Source: an uncultured Eubacterium sp. (GTDB taxonomy: Bacteria > Bacillota_A > Clostridia > Lachnospirales > Lachnospiraceae). Taken from it: a stretch of 13,337 bases of DNA. The DNA lies in contig CANTHI010000035.1 of NCBI GenBank assembly GCA_947653505.1, positions 1 through 13,337 of the forward strand, written 5' to 3'. Under the pieces are notes generated by a model. That model did not search any database, was not told where the DNA came from, and saw only the letters and a list, made by a program, of their open reading frames with translations. This document shows, in pieces, positions 1-7,269 of this stretch. The translations under genes and the position numbers were made by a program. How positions within the stretch are numbered: the first letter of the stretch is position 1; the number at the start of each line of letters is the position of its first letter.

Positions 1-212
1 GAAAGGAGGAGGCGGTCAATATGTGTGCAGCTTTGGAAAAATTAAAAGAGGAAGGGCGTCAGGAGGGACGTCAGGAGGGACGCAGCGAGGGATACCTGGA
101 AAGAGACAAAGAACTGATTTATGCATGGACAAAAGATGGCTATTCCGTGGAAATGATGGCAAAGCTTTTGAAAAAACCGGAAGAACTTATACGAAAGATT
201 CAGGAAGAGTAG
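1..212 (+). CDS. Rpn-family nuclease / transposase-like protein, C-terminal tail (partial)
   Basis: The reading frame is open to the left edge, so the gene is 5'-truncated by the window. The ATG at 21 is probably internal even though a purine-rich AGGAGG-like stretch precedes it. The visible ~69 residues contain an M-C-x-A-L motif, a charged Glu/Gly/Arg repeat (EGRQEGRQEGR) and a short helical end with EMMAKLLKKPEELIRKIQ. This matches the tail of Rpn/PD-(D/E)XK nuclease-family transposase-like proteins, in which a catalytic N-terminal domain is followed by exactly this kind of EGxxEG coiled tail. Catalytic residues lie outside the window, so activity cannot be judged. The family is linked to recombination and mobile DNA; a role here is inference. 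It ends 270 bases before purM and is separated from it by palindromes and a promoter, so it is not part of the purine operon. Confidence 0.7.
   Translation, partial: KEEAVNMCAALEKLKEEGRQEGRQEGRSEGYLERDKELIYAWTKDGYSVEMMAKLLKKPEELIRKIQEE
57..92 (+). repeat. 12-bp tandem repeat, three units, coding
   Basis: Two identical CGTCAGGAGGGA units (57-68, 69-80) are followed by one diverged unit (81-92). They keep frame and encode the Arg-x-Glu-Gly repeat of the Rpn tail. Such repeats are usual in this protein family and probably vary in number. Confidence 0.7.
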
Positions 213-219
213 AAAGAGA

Positions 220-337
220 GTTGCTTTTCACGGGTCAGCAACGCGCAGGGTCTGCCCCACCGGGCTTGCGATGCACACTTTCCACATCGCCCCGAATCGT
301 TACTACGAGTGGCCTCCCGGGCCGTGAATAGTAACGA
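220..337. repeat. Array of four consecutive intergenic palindromes
   Basis: Four hairpins follow each other with almost no gap: GTTGCT (220-225) with AGCAAC (237-242); GCCC (254-257) with GGGC (262-265); GCGATG (268-273) with CATCGC (285-290); and a 9-bp stem at 297-305/329-337. No T-run follows, so this is not a typical terminator. The dense symmetry suggests a mosaic intergenic repeat (REP/BIME-like) or a structured RNA. The first hairpin contains TTCACGG after its left arm, as does the reverse strand of the 299-335 element, so the two may be related. Confidence 0.55.
299..335 (+). repeat. Dispersed hairpin repeat, copy A
   Basis: A 37-base imperfect palindrome with outer arms GTTACTA and TAGTAAC, an internal loop, and an inner GGCC/GGCC stem. 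The outer stem extends by two pairs on each side (297-337). A second copy lies at 11701-11736. Aligned, 29 of 37 columns are identical, and all differences fall in the apical loop and one internal-loop side. Two copies 11.4 kb apart point to a genome-wide dispersed element. Confidence 0.75.
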
Positions 338-374
338 AAGAGAAAAAAGAGATGGAAGAAATCATTTTGCATTC

Positions 375-403
375 TTGATATTTTTACAAAGATGTGGCAT
401 TAT
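375..403 (+). promoter_or_regulatory. Promoter for the purM-purN-purD run
   Basis: The -35 TTGATA (375-380; 5 of 6 consensus bases) is separated by 17 bases from -10 CATTAT (398-403), which carries a TGG extended -10 just upstream. Predicted transcription start is near 410, giving a ~73-base leader. The leader can form a GACCG (418-422)/CGGTC (429-433) hairpin, or alternatively pair CCGGA (420-424) with TCCGG (436-440). No purine riboswitch core or clear PurR box was seen. Confidence 0.6.
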
Positions 404-482
404 GTCTAAAGGCAGATGACCGGAGCCGCGGTCTGTCCGGCGGGCAGGCAGTGGTGTACCTACAACAGACAGGAGGAGAAAC

Positions 483-1529
483 ATGGATTATAAAAATGCC
501 GGAGTCGATATTGAAGCGGGTTACAGGTCCGTAGAGTTAATGAAAAAACATGTGCAGAGTACCATGCGGCCGGAGGTTCTGACGAATCTGGGCGGTTTTT
601 CCGGAGCTTTTTCAATGGAAGCGTTCAAAAAGATGGAAAAACCGACGCTCGTCTCAGGAACGGACGGTGTCGGTACTAAATTAAAGCTGGCTTTTTTGAT
701 GGACAGGCATGATACGGTCGGTATTGACTGTGTGGCAATGTGTGTTAATGATATAGCGTGCGCGGGCGGTGAACCGTTGTTTTTTCTGGATTATATCGCA
801 TGTGGGAAAAATTATCCGGATAAAATAGAAGCGATTGTAAGTGGTGTGGCGGAAGGCTGCAGGCAGTCCGGCGCGGCGTTAATTGGCGGTGAAACAGCGG
901 AAATGCCAGGATTTTATCCGCAGGAGGAATATGACCTTGCCGGGTTTGCGGTAGGTGTAGTGGATGAAAAGGATATTATAACGGGGCGTGATCTAAAGAA
1001 AGGGGATGTGCTGATCGGGCTGGCATCTTCAGGTGTGCATTCGAATGGGTTTTCCCTTGTCCGTCAGATTTTTGGCCTGAATCAGGCAGCAGATGAAGAT
1101 CATAAAAAAGTGCTGGATATGCCGGGGCCTGAGTCTGGACGGACGCTGGGGGAGACGCTTCTGACGCCGACCCGCATTTATGTACGTACGTTAAGGCAGA
1201 TCAAAGAAGCCGGCGTTCTGATCAAAGCATGCAGTCATATTACAGGCGGCGGATTTTATGAAAACGTACCGCGGATGCTGTCGGATGGAATCCATGCTGT
1301 GATTCAGAAAGACAGTTATCCGGTGCCGGAGATTTTCCGCCTGATGCAGAAAAAAGGAAATGTTGAAGAACAGATGATGTACAATACGTTTAATATGGGT
1401 ATCGGCATGGTGCTGGCAGTCGATGCGGCACAGGCGGCACAGACGATAGCGGCGGCAAAAGAGACGGGTGTGGGAGCTTATACGATCGGAGAAGCCGGTG
1501 CGGGAGAAAAGGGAGTGACGTTATGTTAA
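483..1529 (+). CDS. purM: Phosphoribosylformylglycinamidine cyclo-ligase (AIR synthetase)
   Basis: Cytosolic enzyme of de novo purine synthesis. It closes the imidazole ring of FGAM to give AIR, using ATP. At 348 residues it has the normal PurM length and carries the family's nucleotide-binding landmarks: [11 protein letters not shown] at residues 59-69, [10 protein letters not shown] around 95-104 and GGETAEMPG at 135-143. [12 protein letters not shown] and a C-terminal FNMGIGM segment also fit. The start is well supported: AGGAGG at 471-476 lies six bases before the ATG. It is the first gene after the 375-403 promoter and overlaps purN by 7 bases, which implies translational coupling. No anomaly was seen in the motifs. 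Identification is close to certain. Confidence 0.97.
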   Translation: MDYKNAGVDIEAGYRSVELMKKHVQSTMRPEVLTNLGGFSGAFSMEAFKKMEKPTLVSGTDGVGTKLKLAFLMDRHDTVGIDCVAMCVNDIACAGGEPLFFLDYIACGKNYPDKIEAIVSGVAEGCRQSGAALIGGETAEMPGFYPQEEYDLAGFAVGVVDEKDIITGRDLKKGDVLIGLASSGVHSNGFSLVRQIFGLNQAADEDHKKVLDMPGPESGRTLGETLLTPTRIYVRTLRQIKEAGVLIKACSHITGGGFYENVPRMLSDGIHAVIQKDSYPVPEIFRLMQKKGNVEEQMMYNTFNMGIGMVLAVDAAQAAQTIAAAKETGVGAYTIGEAGAGEKGVTLC

Positions 1530-2146
1530 GACTGGCGGTTTTTGTATCCGGCGGCGGGACAAACCTGCAGGCCCTGATCGACAGGATCGGTGACGGCAGC
1601 GTCCGGAATGCGCAGATTGCGCTTGTGGTCAGCAATAAAAAAGATGCCTATGCACTGGAACGGGCAGAAAAGCACGCGATCAGGCACTGTTGTATTGCGC
1701 CAAAGGATTTTGGGCATCCGGATGCGTTTGCAGATGCGCTGATTCACATTCTGGAACAGGAACGGATTGATCTGGTGGTACTGGCTGGTTATCTTGTTAT
1801 TTTGCCCAAGCTGCTGATACAAAAATATCAAAACCGTATCATTAATATTCATCCGTCGCTGATTCCGTCTTTTTGCGGTGCGGGATACTATGGACTAAAA
1901 GTTCATGAAGGTGTGCTTGCCAGAGGGGTAAAAGTGACCGGAGCGACGGTGCACTTTGTAGACGAGGGGACGGATACCGGACCGATTATTCTGCAGCAGG
2001 CTGTGGAGGTAGAGCAGGACGATACGCCACAGTCACTGCAGCGGCGGGTGATGGAGCAGGCAGAATGGAAGATTCTGCCCGAGGCAGTCGATCTGATTGC
2101 AAACGGCAGGGTGTCTGTAGCAGATGGCAGGGTGGTCCTTGCATAA
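1523..2146 (+). CDS. purN: Phosphoribosylglycinamide formyltransferase
   Basis: Transfers a formyl group from 10-formyl-tetrahydrofolate to GAR, giving FGAR, and releases THF. This makes it the folate-dependent step of this cluster. The 207 residues start with the phosphate-binding SGGGTNLQ (9-16). The catalytic triad known from E. coli GAR transformylase is present: N108 and H110 in NIHPSLIP, and D151 in [11 protein letters not shown] and DGRV near the C-terminus are ordinary variation. The ATG lies inside the 3' end of purM, with GGGAG at 1511-1515 seven bases upstream as its ribosome binding site; the 7-base overlap suggests coupled translation. purD follows after about 20 bases. Folate dependence gives a plausible link to the downstream folA gene. 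Confidence 0.97.
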   Translation: MLRLAVFVSGGGTNLQALIDRIGDGSVRNAQIALVVSNKKDAYALERAEKHAIRHCCIAPKDFGHPDAFADALIHILEQERIDLVVLAGYLVILPKLLIQKYQNRIINIHPSLIPSFCGAGYYGLKVHEGVLARGVKVTGATVHFVDEGTDTGPIILQQAVEVEQDDTPQSLQRRVMEQAEWKILPEAVDLIANGRVSVADGRVVLA

Positions 2147-2167
2147 TTTATAAAAGGAGAAATGAGT

Positions 2168-3448
2168 ATGAACGTTTTGATCGTAGGCAGTGGCGGACGG
2201 GAACATGCGATTGCGTTAAGCGCCGCAAAAAGCCCGAAAGTGGAAAACATTTACTGTGCACCGGGGAATGCGGGAATTGGCCGGATTGCGCAGTGTGTTC
2301 CGATCGGGGCAATGGAGTTTGAAAAGCTGGCGGCATTTGCGGCAGAGCATGCCGTGGATTTTACGATTATTGGTATGGATGATCCGCTGGTAGGCGGGAT
2401 TGTGGATGTATTTGAAGAAAAAGGACTGAAAGTGTTCGGCCCGCGGAAAAACGCGGCCATACTGGAAGGTTCCAAAGCATTTTCCAAAGATCTGATGAAA
2501 AAATATGGGATTCCGACAGCCGCGTATGAGACATTTGACGATCCGGCTGCCGCTGCAGCTTATCTGAAAACGGCGAAGATGCCGGTTGTATTAAAGGCGG
2601 ACGGACTGGCGCTTGGCAAAGGCGTGCTGATCTGCAATACGCTGGACGAGGCTTTAAACGGCGTAAAGACGATTATGGAAGAAAAAAAATTTGGCGATGC
2701 CGGTTCCCGTATGGTCGTAGAGGAGTTTATGACCGGACGGGAAGTGTCTGTATTGTCTTTTACTGACGGAAAAACGATCCAGATTATGAGCTCCGCGCAG
2801 GATCATAAGCGGGCAAAGGACGGGGATCAGGGTCTGAATACCGGAGGTATGGGGACTTTTTCGCCAAGTCCTTTTTATACGGATGAAGTCGATGCGTTTT
2901 GCAAAAAATATATTTATCAGGCGACTGTGGATGCGATGGCGGCTGAGGGCAGACCATTTACCGGCGTGATTTTTTTCGGGCTGATGCTGACAGAGGACGG
3001 GCCGAAAGTGCTGGAGTACAACGCACGGTTCGGAGATCCGGAGGCGCAGGTCGTGCTGCCACGTATGAAAAATGACATGCTCGAAGTGATGGAGGCGTGT
3101 GTGGAAGGCCATCTGCATGAAATCCGGCTGGAGTTTGAGGACAATGCGGCTGTCTGCGTCGTGCTGGCGTCTGATGGTTATCCGATCGCTTACCAGAAGG
3201 GGTATCCGATCGAAGGACTGGAGGCGTTTGACCAGAGAGAGGATTATTTCTGCTTCCATGCAGGCACGGCATTATCAAAAGAAGGACAGATTGTGACAAA
3301 CGGCGGGCGGGTGCTGGGCATTACCGCAAAAGGACAGGATTTAAAACAGGCGCGCCAGAAGGCGTATGAGGCTGTCAGCTGGGTGAGCTTTGAAAATAAA
3401 TATATGCGGCATGATATCGGAAAAGCGATCGATGACGCACAGGAATAG
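2168..3448 (+). CDS. purD: Phosphoribosylamine-glycine ligase (GAR synthetase)
   Basis: ATP-grasp ligase that joins glycine to phosphoribosylamine to make GAR, the substrate of PurN. It opens with the typical MNVLIVGSGGREHA, carries the ATP-grasp landmarks FGPRKNAAILEGSK and GGMGTFSPSPF, and has the metal-site motif NARFGDPEAQ at residues 285-294. Two in-frame ATGs exist, at 2162 and 2168. The second is chosen because AGGAG (2155-2159) is eight bases away from it but only two from the first, and because family members start at M-x-V-L; this gives 426 residues. The last codons (GKAIDDAQE and stop) are the founding unit of a 32-bp tandem repeat that continues past the stop. The enzyme itself looks intact. 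Confidence 0.96.
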   Translation: MNVLIVGSGGREHAIALSAAKSPKVENIYCAPGNAGIGRIAQCVPIGAMEFEKLAAFAAEHAVDFTIIGMDDPLVGGIVDVFEEKGLKVFGPRKNAAILEGSKAFSKDLMKKYGIPTAAYETFDDPAAAAAYLKTAKMPVVLKADGLALGKGVLICNTLDEALNGVKTIMEEKKFGDAGSRMVVEEFMTGREVSVLSFTDGKTIQIMSSAQDHKRAKDGDQGLNTGGMGTFSPSPFYTDEVDAFCKKYIYQATVDAMAAEGRPFTGVIFFGLMLTEDGPKVLEYNARFGDPEAQVVLPRMKNDMLEVMEACVEGHLHEIRLEFEDNAAVCVVLASDGYPIAYQKGYPIEGLEAFDQREDYFCFHAGTALSKEGQIVTNGGRVLGITAKGQDLKQARQKAYEAVSWVSFENKYMRHDIGKAIDDAQE

Positions 3449-3546
3449 CAGGAAAATCGGCTGATGATGCGCAGGAATAGCAGAAAAATCGGCTGATGAC
3501 GCGCAGGAATAGTTGGAAAAGTGATTGATGACGCGCAGGAACAGCA
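3419..3546 (+). repeat. Four 32-bp tandem units derived from the purD 3' end
   Basis: Units at 3419-3450, 3451-3482, 3483-3514 and 3515-3546 share GGAAAA at the start and GATGACGCGCAGGAAYAG near the end. The first unit is the last nine codons of purD plus its TAG. As 32 is not a multiple of three, the extra copies are not a coding extension. They fill most of the purD-folA gap. There are no unique spacers, so this is not CRISPR; replication slippage is the likely origin. Confidence 0.85.
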
Positions 3547-3590
3547 GGATGGGAAAATGTGCTGCGGATGACCGGAACAGCTGTCTGGAA

Positions 3591-3595
3591 AGGGG
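3591..3595 (+). promoter_or_regulatory. Ribosome binding site setting the GTG start of folA
   Basis: AGGGG followed by five T residues and then GTG at 3601. Neither earlier in-frame start (GTG 3559, ATG 3568) has a comparable site, so this decides the folA start. Confidence 0.7.
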
Positions 3596-3600
3596 TTTTT

Positions 3601-4086
3601 GTGAATTTCATTGTTTGTGCGGATAAAAACTGGGGCATCGGCCGTGGCCAGGATCTGTTAGTCCGGATTCCGGATGACCTGCGTCTGTTTCGCAGGCTGA
3701 CGGAAGGGAAAGTGGTCGTTATGGGCAGAAAGACGAGAGAGAGTCTTCCGCACGGGATTCTGGCAGACCGGGTGAATCTGGTACTGACACATGATAAGCA
3801 TTACGATGCAGGAGGATGCATCTGCGTACATTCGCTGGAGGATCTGTATGACAGTCTAAAGCAGTACCGCTCTGAAGATGTCTTTGTGATCGGCGGCGGG
3901 AGTGTCTACCGCCAGCTGGCGGATGCATGCAGTACGGCATATGTGACAAAACTGGAAGCTGCATATGATGCAGATGTATACGCCCCGGATCTGGATGAAC
4001 TGGAGGACTGGGAGCTTGCAGAGGAAAGTGAAGAGCGGACGTATTCTGGTTTGATTTATTATTTTCGCAAATATGTAAAAAAATAA
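3601..4086 (+). CDS. folA: Dihydrofolate reductase
   Basis: NADPH-dependent reduction of dihydrofolate to tetrahydrofolate, supplying one-carbon carriers for PurN and other steps. From the GTG at 3601 the protein has 161 residues, the standard DHFR length, and starts MNFIVCADKNWGIG as in the family. The acidic active-site residue is D26 in IPDDLRLF. The NADPH-binding segments VVVMGRKT and FVIGGGSVY are present, and the C-terminus carries the usual YYF strand. The Trp of the classical LPW motif is replaced (LLVRIP), a change I recall as common in this bacterial group. The frame stays open upstream to 3559, but those 14 residues lie in repeat-derived sequence and are unlikely to be translated. 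ilvB follows after only 16 bases, so the two are probably co-transcribed. Confidence 0.93.
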   Translation: MNFIVCADKNWGIGRGQDLLVRIPDDLRLFRRLTEGKVVVMGRKTRESLPHGILADRVNLVLTHDKHYDAGGCICVHSLEDLYDSLKQYRSEDVFVIGGGSVYRQLADACSTAYVTKLEAAYDADVYAPDLDELEDWELAEESEERTYSGLIYYFRKYVKK

Positions 4087-4102
4087 GCAAAGGGGAGGAA
4101 TC

Positions 4103-5824
4103 ATGGATATCACAGGAAGAAAATTATTTGTGAAAGCGCTGCGGGAAGAAGGCGTGGACACGGTATTTGGATATCCGGGCGGAATGGTTACGGATATTTT
4201 TGATGAATTATACAAACAGGAGGATATCCGCGTCGTTCTGCCCAGACATGAGCAGGGCCTGATCTTTGAAGCGGAAGGGTATGCGAAGGCATCCGGAACC
4301 GTCGGCGTCTGTCTTGTCACAAGCGGGCCGGGGGCTACCAATATCATTACCGGACTGGCAGACGCGCATTATGACAGTATTCCGCTCGTATGTATTACCG
4401 GACAGGTGCCGCTTGGACTGATTGGAAATGACGCGTTTCAGGAGGTCGATATCGTCGGCATGACGCAGTCTGTCACAAAATACGGGGTGACGGTGCGGGA
4501 CCGCAAAGATCTGGGCAGAATCTTAAAAATGGCGTTTCATATCGCAAGGACTGGCAAACCGGGTCCGGTGCTTGTAGATATTCCGAAAGATATCCAGGTG
4601 CAGTCCGGCGACAGCGAATATCCGTCTGAGGTGCATATCCGCGGTTATAAACCAAATGAAAGCGTGCATATCGGCCAGCTGAAAAAGGCGTATCGTCTGT
4701 TAAAAGCAGCAAAACGGCCGCTCATACTGGCAGGGGGCGGCATTTTTGTCAGCGGCGCCTGTGAGCAGCTGCAGAAATTTGCAGAACGTACGCAGGTACC
4801 GGTGGTGACGACGGTGATGGGAAAGGGCGCGCTGCCGCCGGATCATCCATTATATCTGGGCAATTCCGGTATGCATGGTAAATATGCCTGCAATATCGCG
4901 GTCAGCAGATGTGATGTGTTATTTTCGATCGGTACCCGTTTTAATGACCGGATTACCGGTGATCTGAATGAATTTGCTCCGCGTGCAAAAATTATTCATA
5001 TTGATATTGATACCGCTTCGATCTCCAGAAATGTCGTCGTGGATGTGCCGATTGTCGCGGATGCAAAGCTGGCGCTGGAAAAGCTGTGCGAATGGGCGGA
5101 AAAGCAGGATACGGCGGACTGGGTGGAAAAAATCAGAGGCTGGGACAGGGAGAATCCGCTGGAAATGCGCAAAGACCGCGGGATGACGCCGCAGATGATT
5201 ATGGAAGCGCTGAATAAGAGCTATAAAGACGCCATTTTTGTTACGGATGTCGGCCAGCATCAGATGTGGGCGACACAGTATCTGGAAACAGGCGGCAGAA
5301 AGCGGCTGATTACTTCCGGCGGACTTGGCTCAATGGGGTTCGGACTTCCGGCAGCGATCGGTGCAAAGCTCGCAAAGCCGTACCGGCATGTGGTCTGTAT
5401 TACCGGCGATGGCGGATTTCAGATGAACATGCAGGAAATGGCTACGGCCATTACGCAAAACGCTCCGGTTACGATCTGTCTTCTGAATAATTATTATCTG
5501 GGTATGGTACGCCAGATGCAGCAGTTATTTTATGGAAAACGCTATGCGGCGACCTGTCTGCGCAGACGGAGCAGCTGTCCGGATACATGCAAAGGGCCGA
5601 ATGAAGCATGTCCGCCGTATGTGCCGGATTTTGTAAAATTTGCGGAAAGTTATGGCGCGCATGGGATTCGTGTGACGGAAGCCTCCCAGATCGAAGATGC
5701 GCTGGCGCAGGCAAAACGCAACGAAGACGCGCCGACGCTCATAGAATTTCTGATTGCGACCGACGAGCTGGTGCTGCCGATGGTAAAAGGCGGGAACCCG
5801 ATGAGCGAAATGATTTTGAAATAA
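4103..5824 (+). CDS. ilvB: Acetolactate synthase, large (catalytic) subunit
   Basis: ThDP-dependent condensation of pyruvate with pyruvate or 2-ketobutyrate, the first common step of valine, leucine and isoleucine synthesis. The 573 residues show the three-domain ThDP fold: the cofactor-activating glutamate E50 in RHEQG, a central FAD-type domain, and the Mg/ThDP motif from GDG (435-437) to NN (462-463). The partner ilvN lies 17 bases downstream, which marks this as the anabolic form. The start ATG has GGGGAGG a few bases upstream. Oddly, just after the YYLGMVRQ loop there is a cysteine cluster (C485, C492, C496, C503) containing SCPDTCKGPNEACPPY, where many homologues have only a short linker. 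Whether it binds metal or forms disulfides is unknown. No T-box or attenuator is present in the 16-base gap before it, so it seems to depend on upstream transcription. Confidence 0.95.
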   Translation: MDITGRKLFVKALREEGVDTVFGYPGGMVTDIFDELYKQEDIRVVLPRHEQGLIFEAEGYAKASGTVGVCLVTSGPGATNIITGLADAHYDSIPLVCITGQVPLGLIGNDAFQEVDIVGMTQSVTKYGVTVRDRKDLGRILKMAFHIARTGKPGPVLVDIPKDIQVQSGDSEYPSEVHIRGYKPNESVHIGQLKKAYRLLKAAKRPLILAGGGIFVSGACEQLQKFAERTQVPVVTTVMGKGALPPDHPLYLGNSGMHGKYACNIAVSRCDVLFSIGTRFNDRITGDLNEFAPRAKIIHIDIDTASISRNVVVDVPIVADAKLALEKLCEWAEKQDTADWVEKIRGWDRENPLEMRKDRGMTPQMIMEALNKSYKDAIFVTDVGQHQMWATQYLETGGRKRLITSGGLGSMGFGLPAAIGAKLAKPYRHVVCITGDGGFQMNMQEMATAITQNAPVTICLLNNYYLGMVRQMQQLFYGKRYAATCLRRRSSCPDTCKGPNEACPPYVPDFVKFAESYGAHGIRVTEASQIEDALAQAKRNEDAPTLIEFLIATDELVLPMVKGGNPMSEMILK

Positions 5825-5841
5825 CGGGAGGAGGGAAAAAG

Positions 5842-6342
5842 ATGAAAAACAGATGGATCGCTTTGTATGTGGAAAATCAGGTGGGCGTGCTGGCGAAGGT
5901 ATCGGGGCTTTTTTCCGGAAAATCGTACAATCTGCAGAGTCTTACCGTCGGTACGACCGAGGATGCGACGGTGTCCCGTATGACAATCTGTGTAATGAGC
6001 GATGATATTACGTTTGAACAGATCAAAAAGCAGTTAAATCGTATGGTGGAAGTCATCAAGGTTATAGATCTGACGAATGTGCCGATTCATATGAAGGAAA
6101 TATTATTTGCTAAAATTAAAGATATCACTTCCAGCGGGATCGACGAAGTATTCCGCATTGCGCAGGTATTCCGTGTGGAAGTGGCCGATATCGGGGAAGA
6201 CAGCGTGATGCTGGAATGCAAGCTGACCGAACGCAGAAATAACGAGCTGATCGGGCTTTTGAACGCAAAATTCCGCGGCCATGTGGAAATCGTACGTGGC
6301 GGCGCGGTCGCGATCGAGGCAATCAGTACTTCATGCAGATAA
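5842..6342 (+). CDS. ilvN: Acetolactate synthase, small (regulatory) subunit
   Basis: Regulatory partner of IlvB. It stimulates the catalytic subunit and confers feedback inhibition by branched-chain amino acids through an ACT domain. From the ATG at 5842, which follows a GGAGGAGGG stretch, the protein has 166 residues, typical of the family. The ACT domain (about residues 4-75) shows YVENQVGVLAKVSGLFSGKSY and the SLTVGTTEDATVSRMTI segment. The second half (about 85-160) matches the small-subunit C-terminal domain, with an FRGHVEIVRGGAVAIE-type end. The frame is open further upstream, overlapping ilvB out of frame, but that extension has no family resemblance and no binding site. Adjacency to ilvB confirms function. 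The next gene begins 36 bases later with no terminator between. Confidence 0.95.
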   Translation: MKNRWIALYVENQVGVLAKVSGLFSGKSYNLQSLTVGTTEDATVSRMTICVMSDDITFEQIKKQLNRMVEVIKVIDLTNVPIHMKEILFAKIKDITSSGIDEVFRIAQVFRVEVADIGEDSVMLECKLTERRNNELIGLLNAKFRGHVEIVRGGAVAIEAISTSCR

Positions 6343-6378
6343 AATAGAAAAATATAGTGCAGTTAAGGGAGATTTTTT

Positions 6379-7269
6379 ATGATAGAATTTAACAGTCTGT
6401 CATTTCGCGACCGGGAGTGGGTAACGCACCGGCTGCTGGAGGATGACAGACAGGCTTGTGAGTATTCGTTTGCAAATAATTTTTTATGGAGCGATATTTA
6501 CGGCGTAAAAATGGCAAAAGAGCAGGGGTGTCTGATTTTTCAGTTTCAGGACGGGGACCAGTTTTGTTATACGATCCCGATTGGCGCTGGAAACCGCAGG
6601 GGCGCTCTGGATGCGCTGCTTGCGATGCAGCAGGCAAAAAATCAGGAGCTTGTGCTAGGAACGCTTGTACAGAGCGATCTGGAATGGCTGGAAAGCAATT
6701 ATCCGGGACGGTATACGGTAGAAACGAACCGGGACGACTATGACTATGTCTATCTGACGGAAAAGCTGTCTACCCTGTCCGGTAGAAAGCTGCACGGCAA
6801 GCGCAACCATATTGCCCGTTTCAGGGACGATAATAACTGGCTGTACCGCGACATGATGCCGGAGGACGCCGGAGAGTGCATGCGTCTTCTGGACGTCTGG
6901 AAGGAAGCCGAGTCCGAAAACTGGAACGAAGAAATGGAAAATGAACTGCATATCAACCGGATTGCACTGCGTCATCTGGCAGAGCTGGTGCTGGACGGAG
7001 GGATGCTGTACAAGGGTGGCAGGCTGGTGGCGTTTTCCATCGGAGAGCCGCTCAATTCCAACACATATGTCGTACACATCGAAAAAGCGCTTGCCAGCGT
7101 ACAGGGCGCCTATCCGATGATCAACCAGCAGTTTGTACTGCACAACTGTCAGGACTATCTGTATGTAAATCGGGAAGAAGATACCGGAGATGAGGGACTG
7201 CGCAAGGCAAAGCTGTCCTATCAGCCGCACCTTCTCGTAGAAAAATTTCAGGCGAGGTTTCCGTTATGA
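6379..7269 (+). CDS. DUF2156 protein (aminoacyl-transferase-like, MprF C-terminal-domain family)
   Basis: A soluble 296-residue protein of the DUF2156 family, whose two tandem GNAT-like folds also form the catalytic C-terminal domain of phosphatidylglycerol lysyltransferases. The clearest signature is NREEDTGDEGLRKAKLSY at residues 264-281, together with a GKRNHIARF segment in the middle and a VAFSIGEPLNSNTYVVHIEKA strand region. No membrane segments are seen, so unlike MprF it has no flippase part, and its acceptor molecule is unknown. AAGGGAG precedes the ATG at a slightly long, T-rich spacing. It overlaps the following GNAT gene by 4 bases (ATGA), so the pair is probably translated together. 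Family membership is confident; the biochemical function is not established. Confidence 0.85.
   Translation: MIEFNSLSFRDREWVTHRLLEDDRQACEYSFANNFLWSDIYGVKMAKEQGCLIFQFQDGDQFCYTIPIGAGNRRGALDALLAMQQAKNQELVLGTLVQSDLEWLESNYPGRYTVETNRDDYDYVYLTEKLSTLSGRKLHGKRNHIARFRDDNNWLYRDMMPEDAGECMRLLDVWKEAESENWNEEMENELHINRIALRHLAELVLDGGMLYKGGRLVAFSIGEPLNSNTYVVHIEKALASVQGAYPMINQQFVLHNCQDYLYVNREEDTGDEGLRKAKLSYQPHLLVEKFQARFPL

Noticed and set aside
404..482. Purine riboswitch or other known riboswitch ahead of purM
   Set aside because: The leader is short and lacks the three-way-junction core of purine riboswitches; only small alternative hairpins are visible.
2654..3259. 201-codon minus-strand ORF within purD
   Set aside because: It is fully antisense to a well-conserved enzyme, has no binding site or promoter and reads as low-information His/Arg-rich sequence.
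3419..3546. CRISPR-like array of 32-bp repeats
   Set aside because: Units are directly adjacent with no unique spacers, degenerate between copies, and begin inside purD coding sequence; this is a tandem duplication.
3559..3600. Upstream GTG/ATG starts for folA (3559, 3568)
   Set aside because: They have no ribosome binding site, lie against repeat-derived sequence, and add residues not found in DHFR; GTG 3601 has AGGGG and gives the standard 161 residues.
4087..4102. T-box leader ahead of ilvB
   Set aside because: Only 16 bases separate folA and ilvB, and no specifier-loop or antiterminator sequence is present upstream.
6655..7230. 191-codon minus-strand ORF within the DUF2156 gene
   Set aside because: It is antisense to a confident coding region and shows no recognisable motif; a frame shadow.
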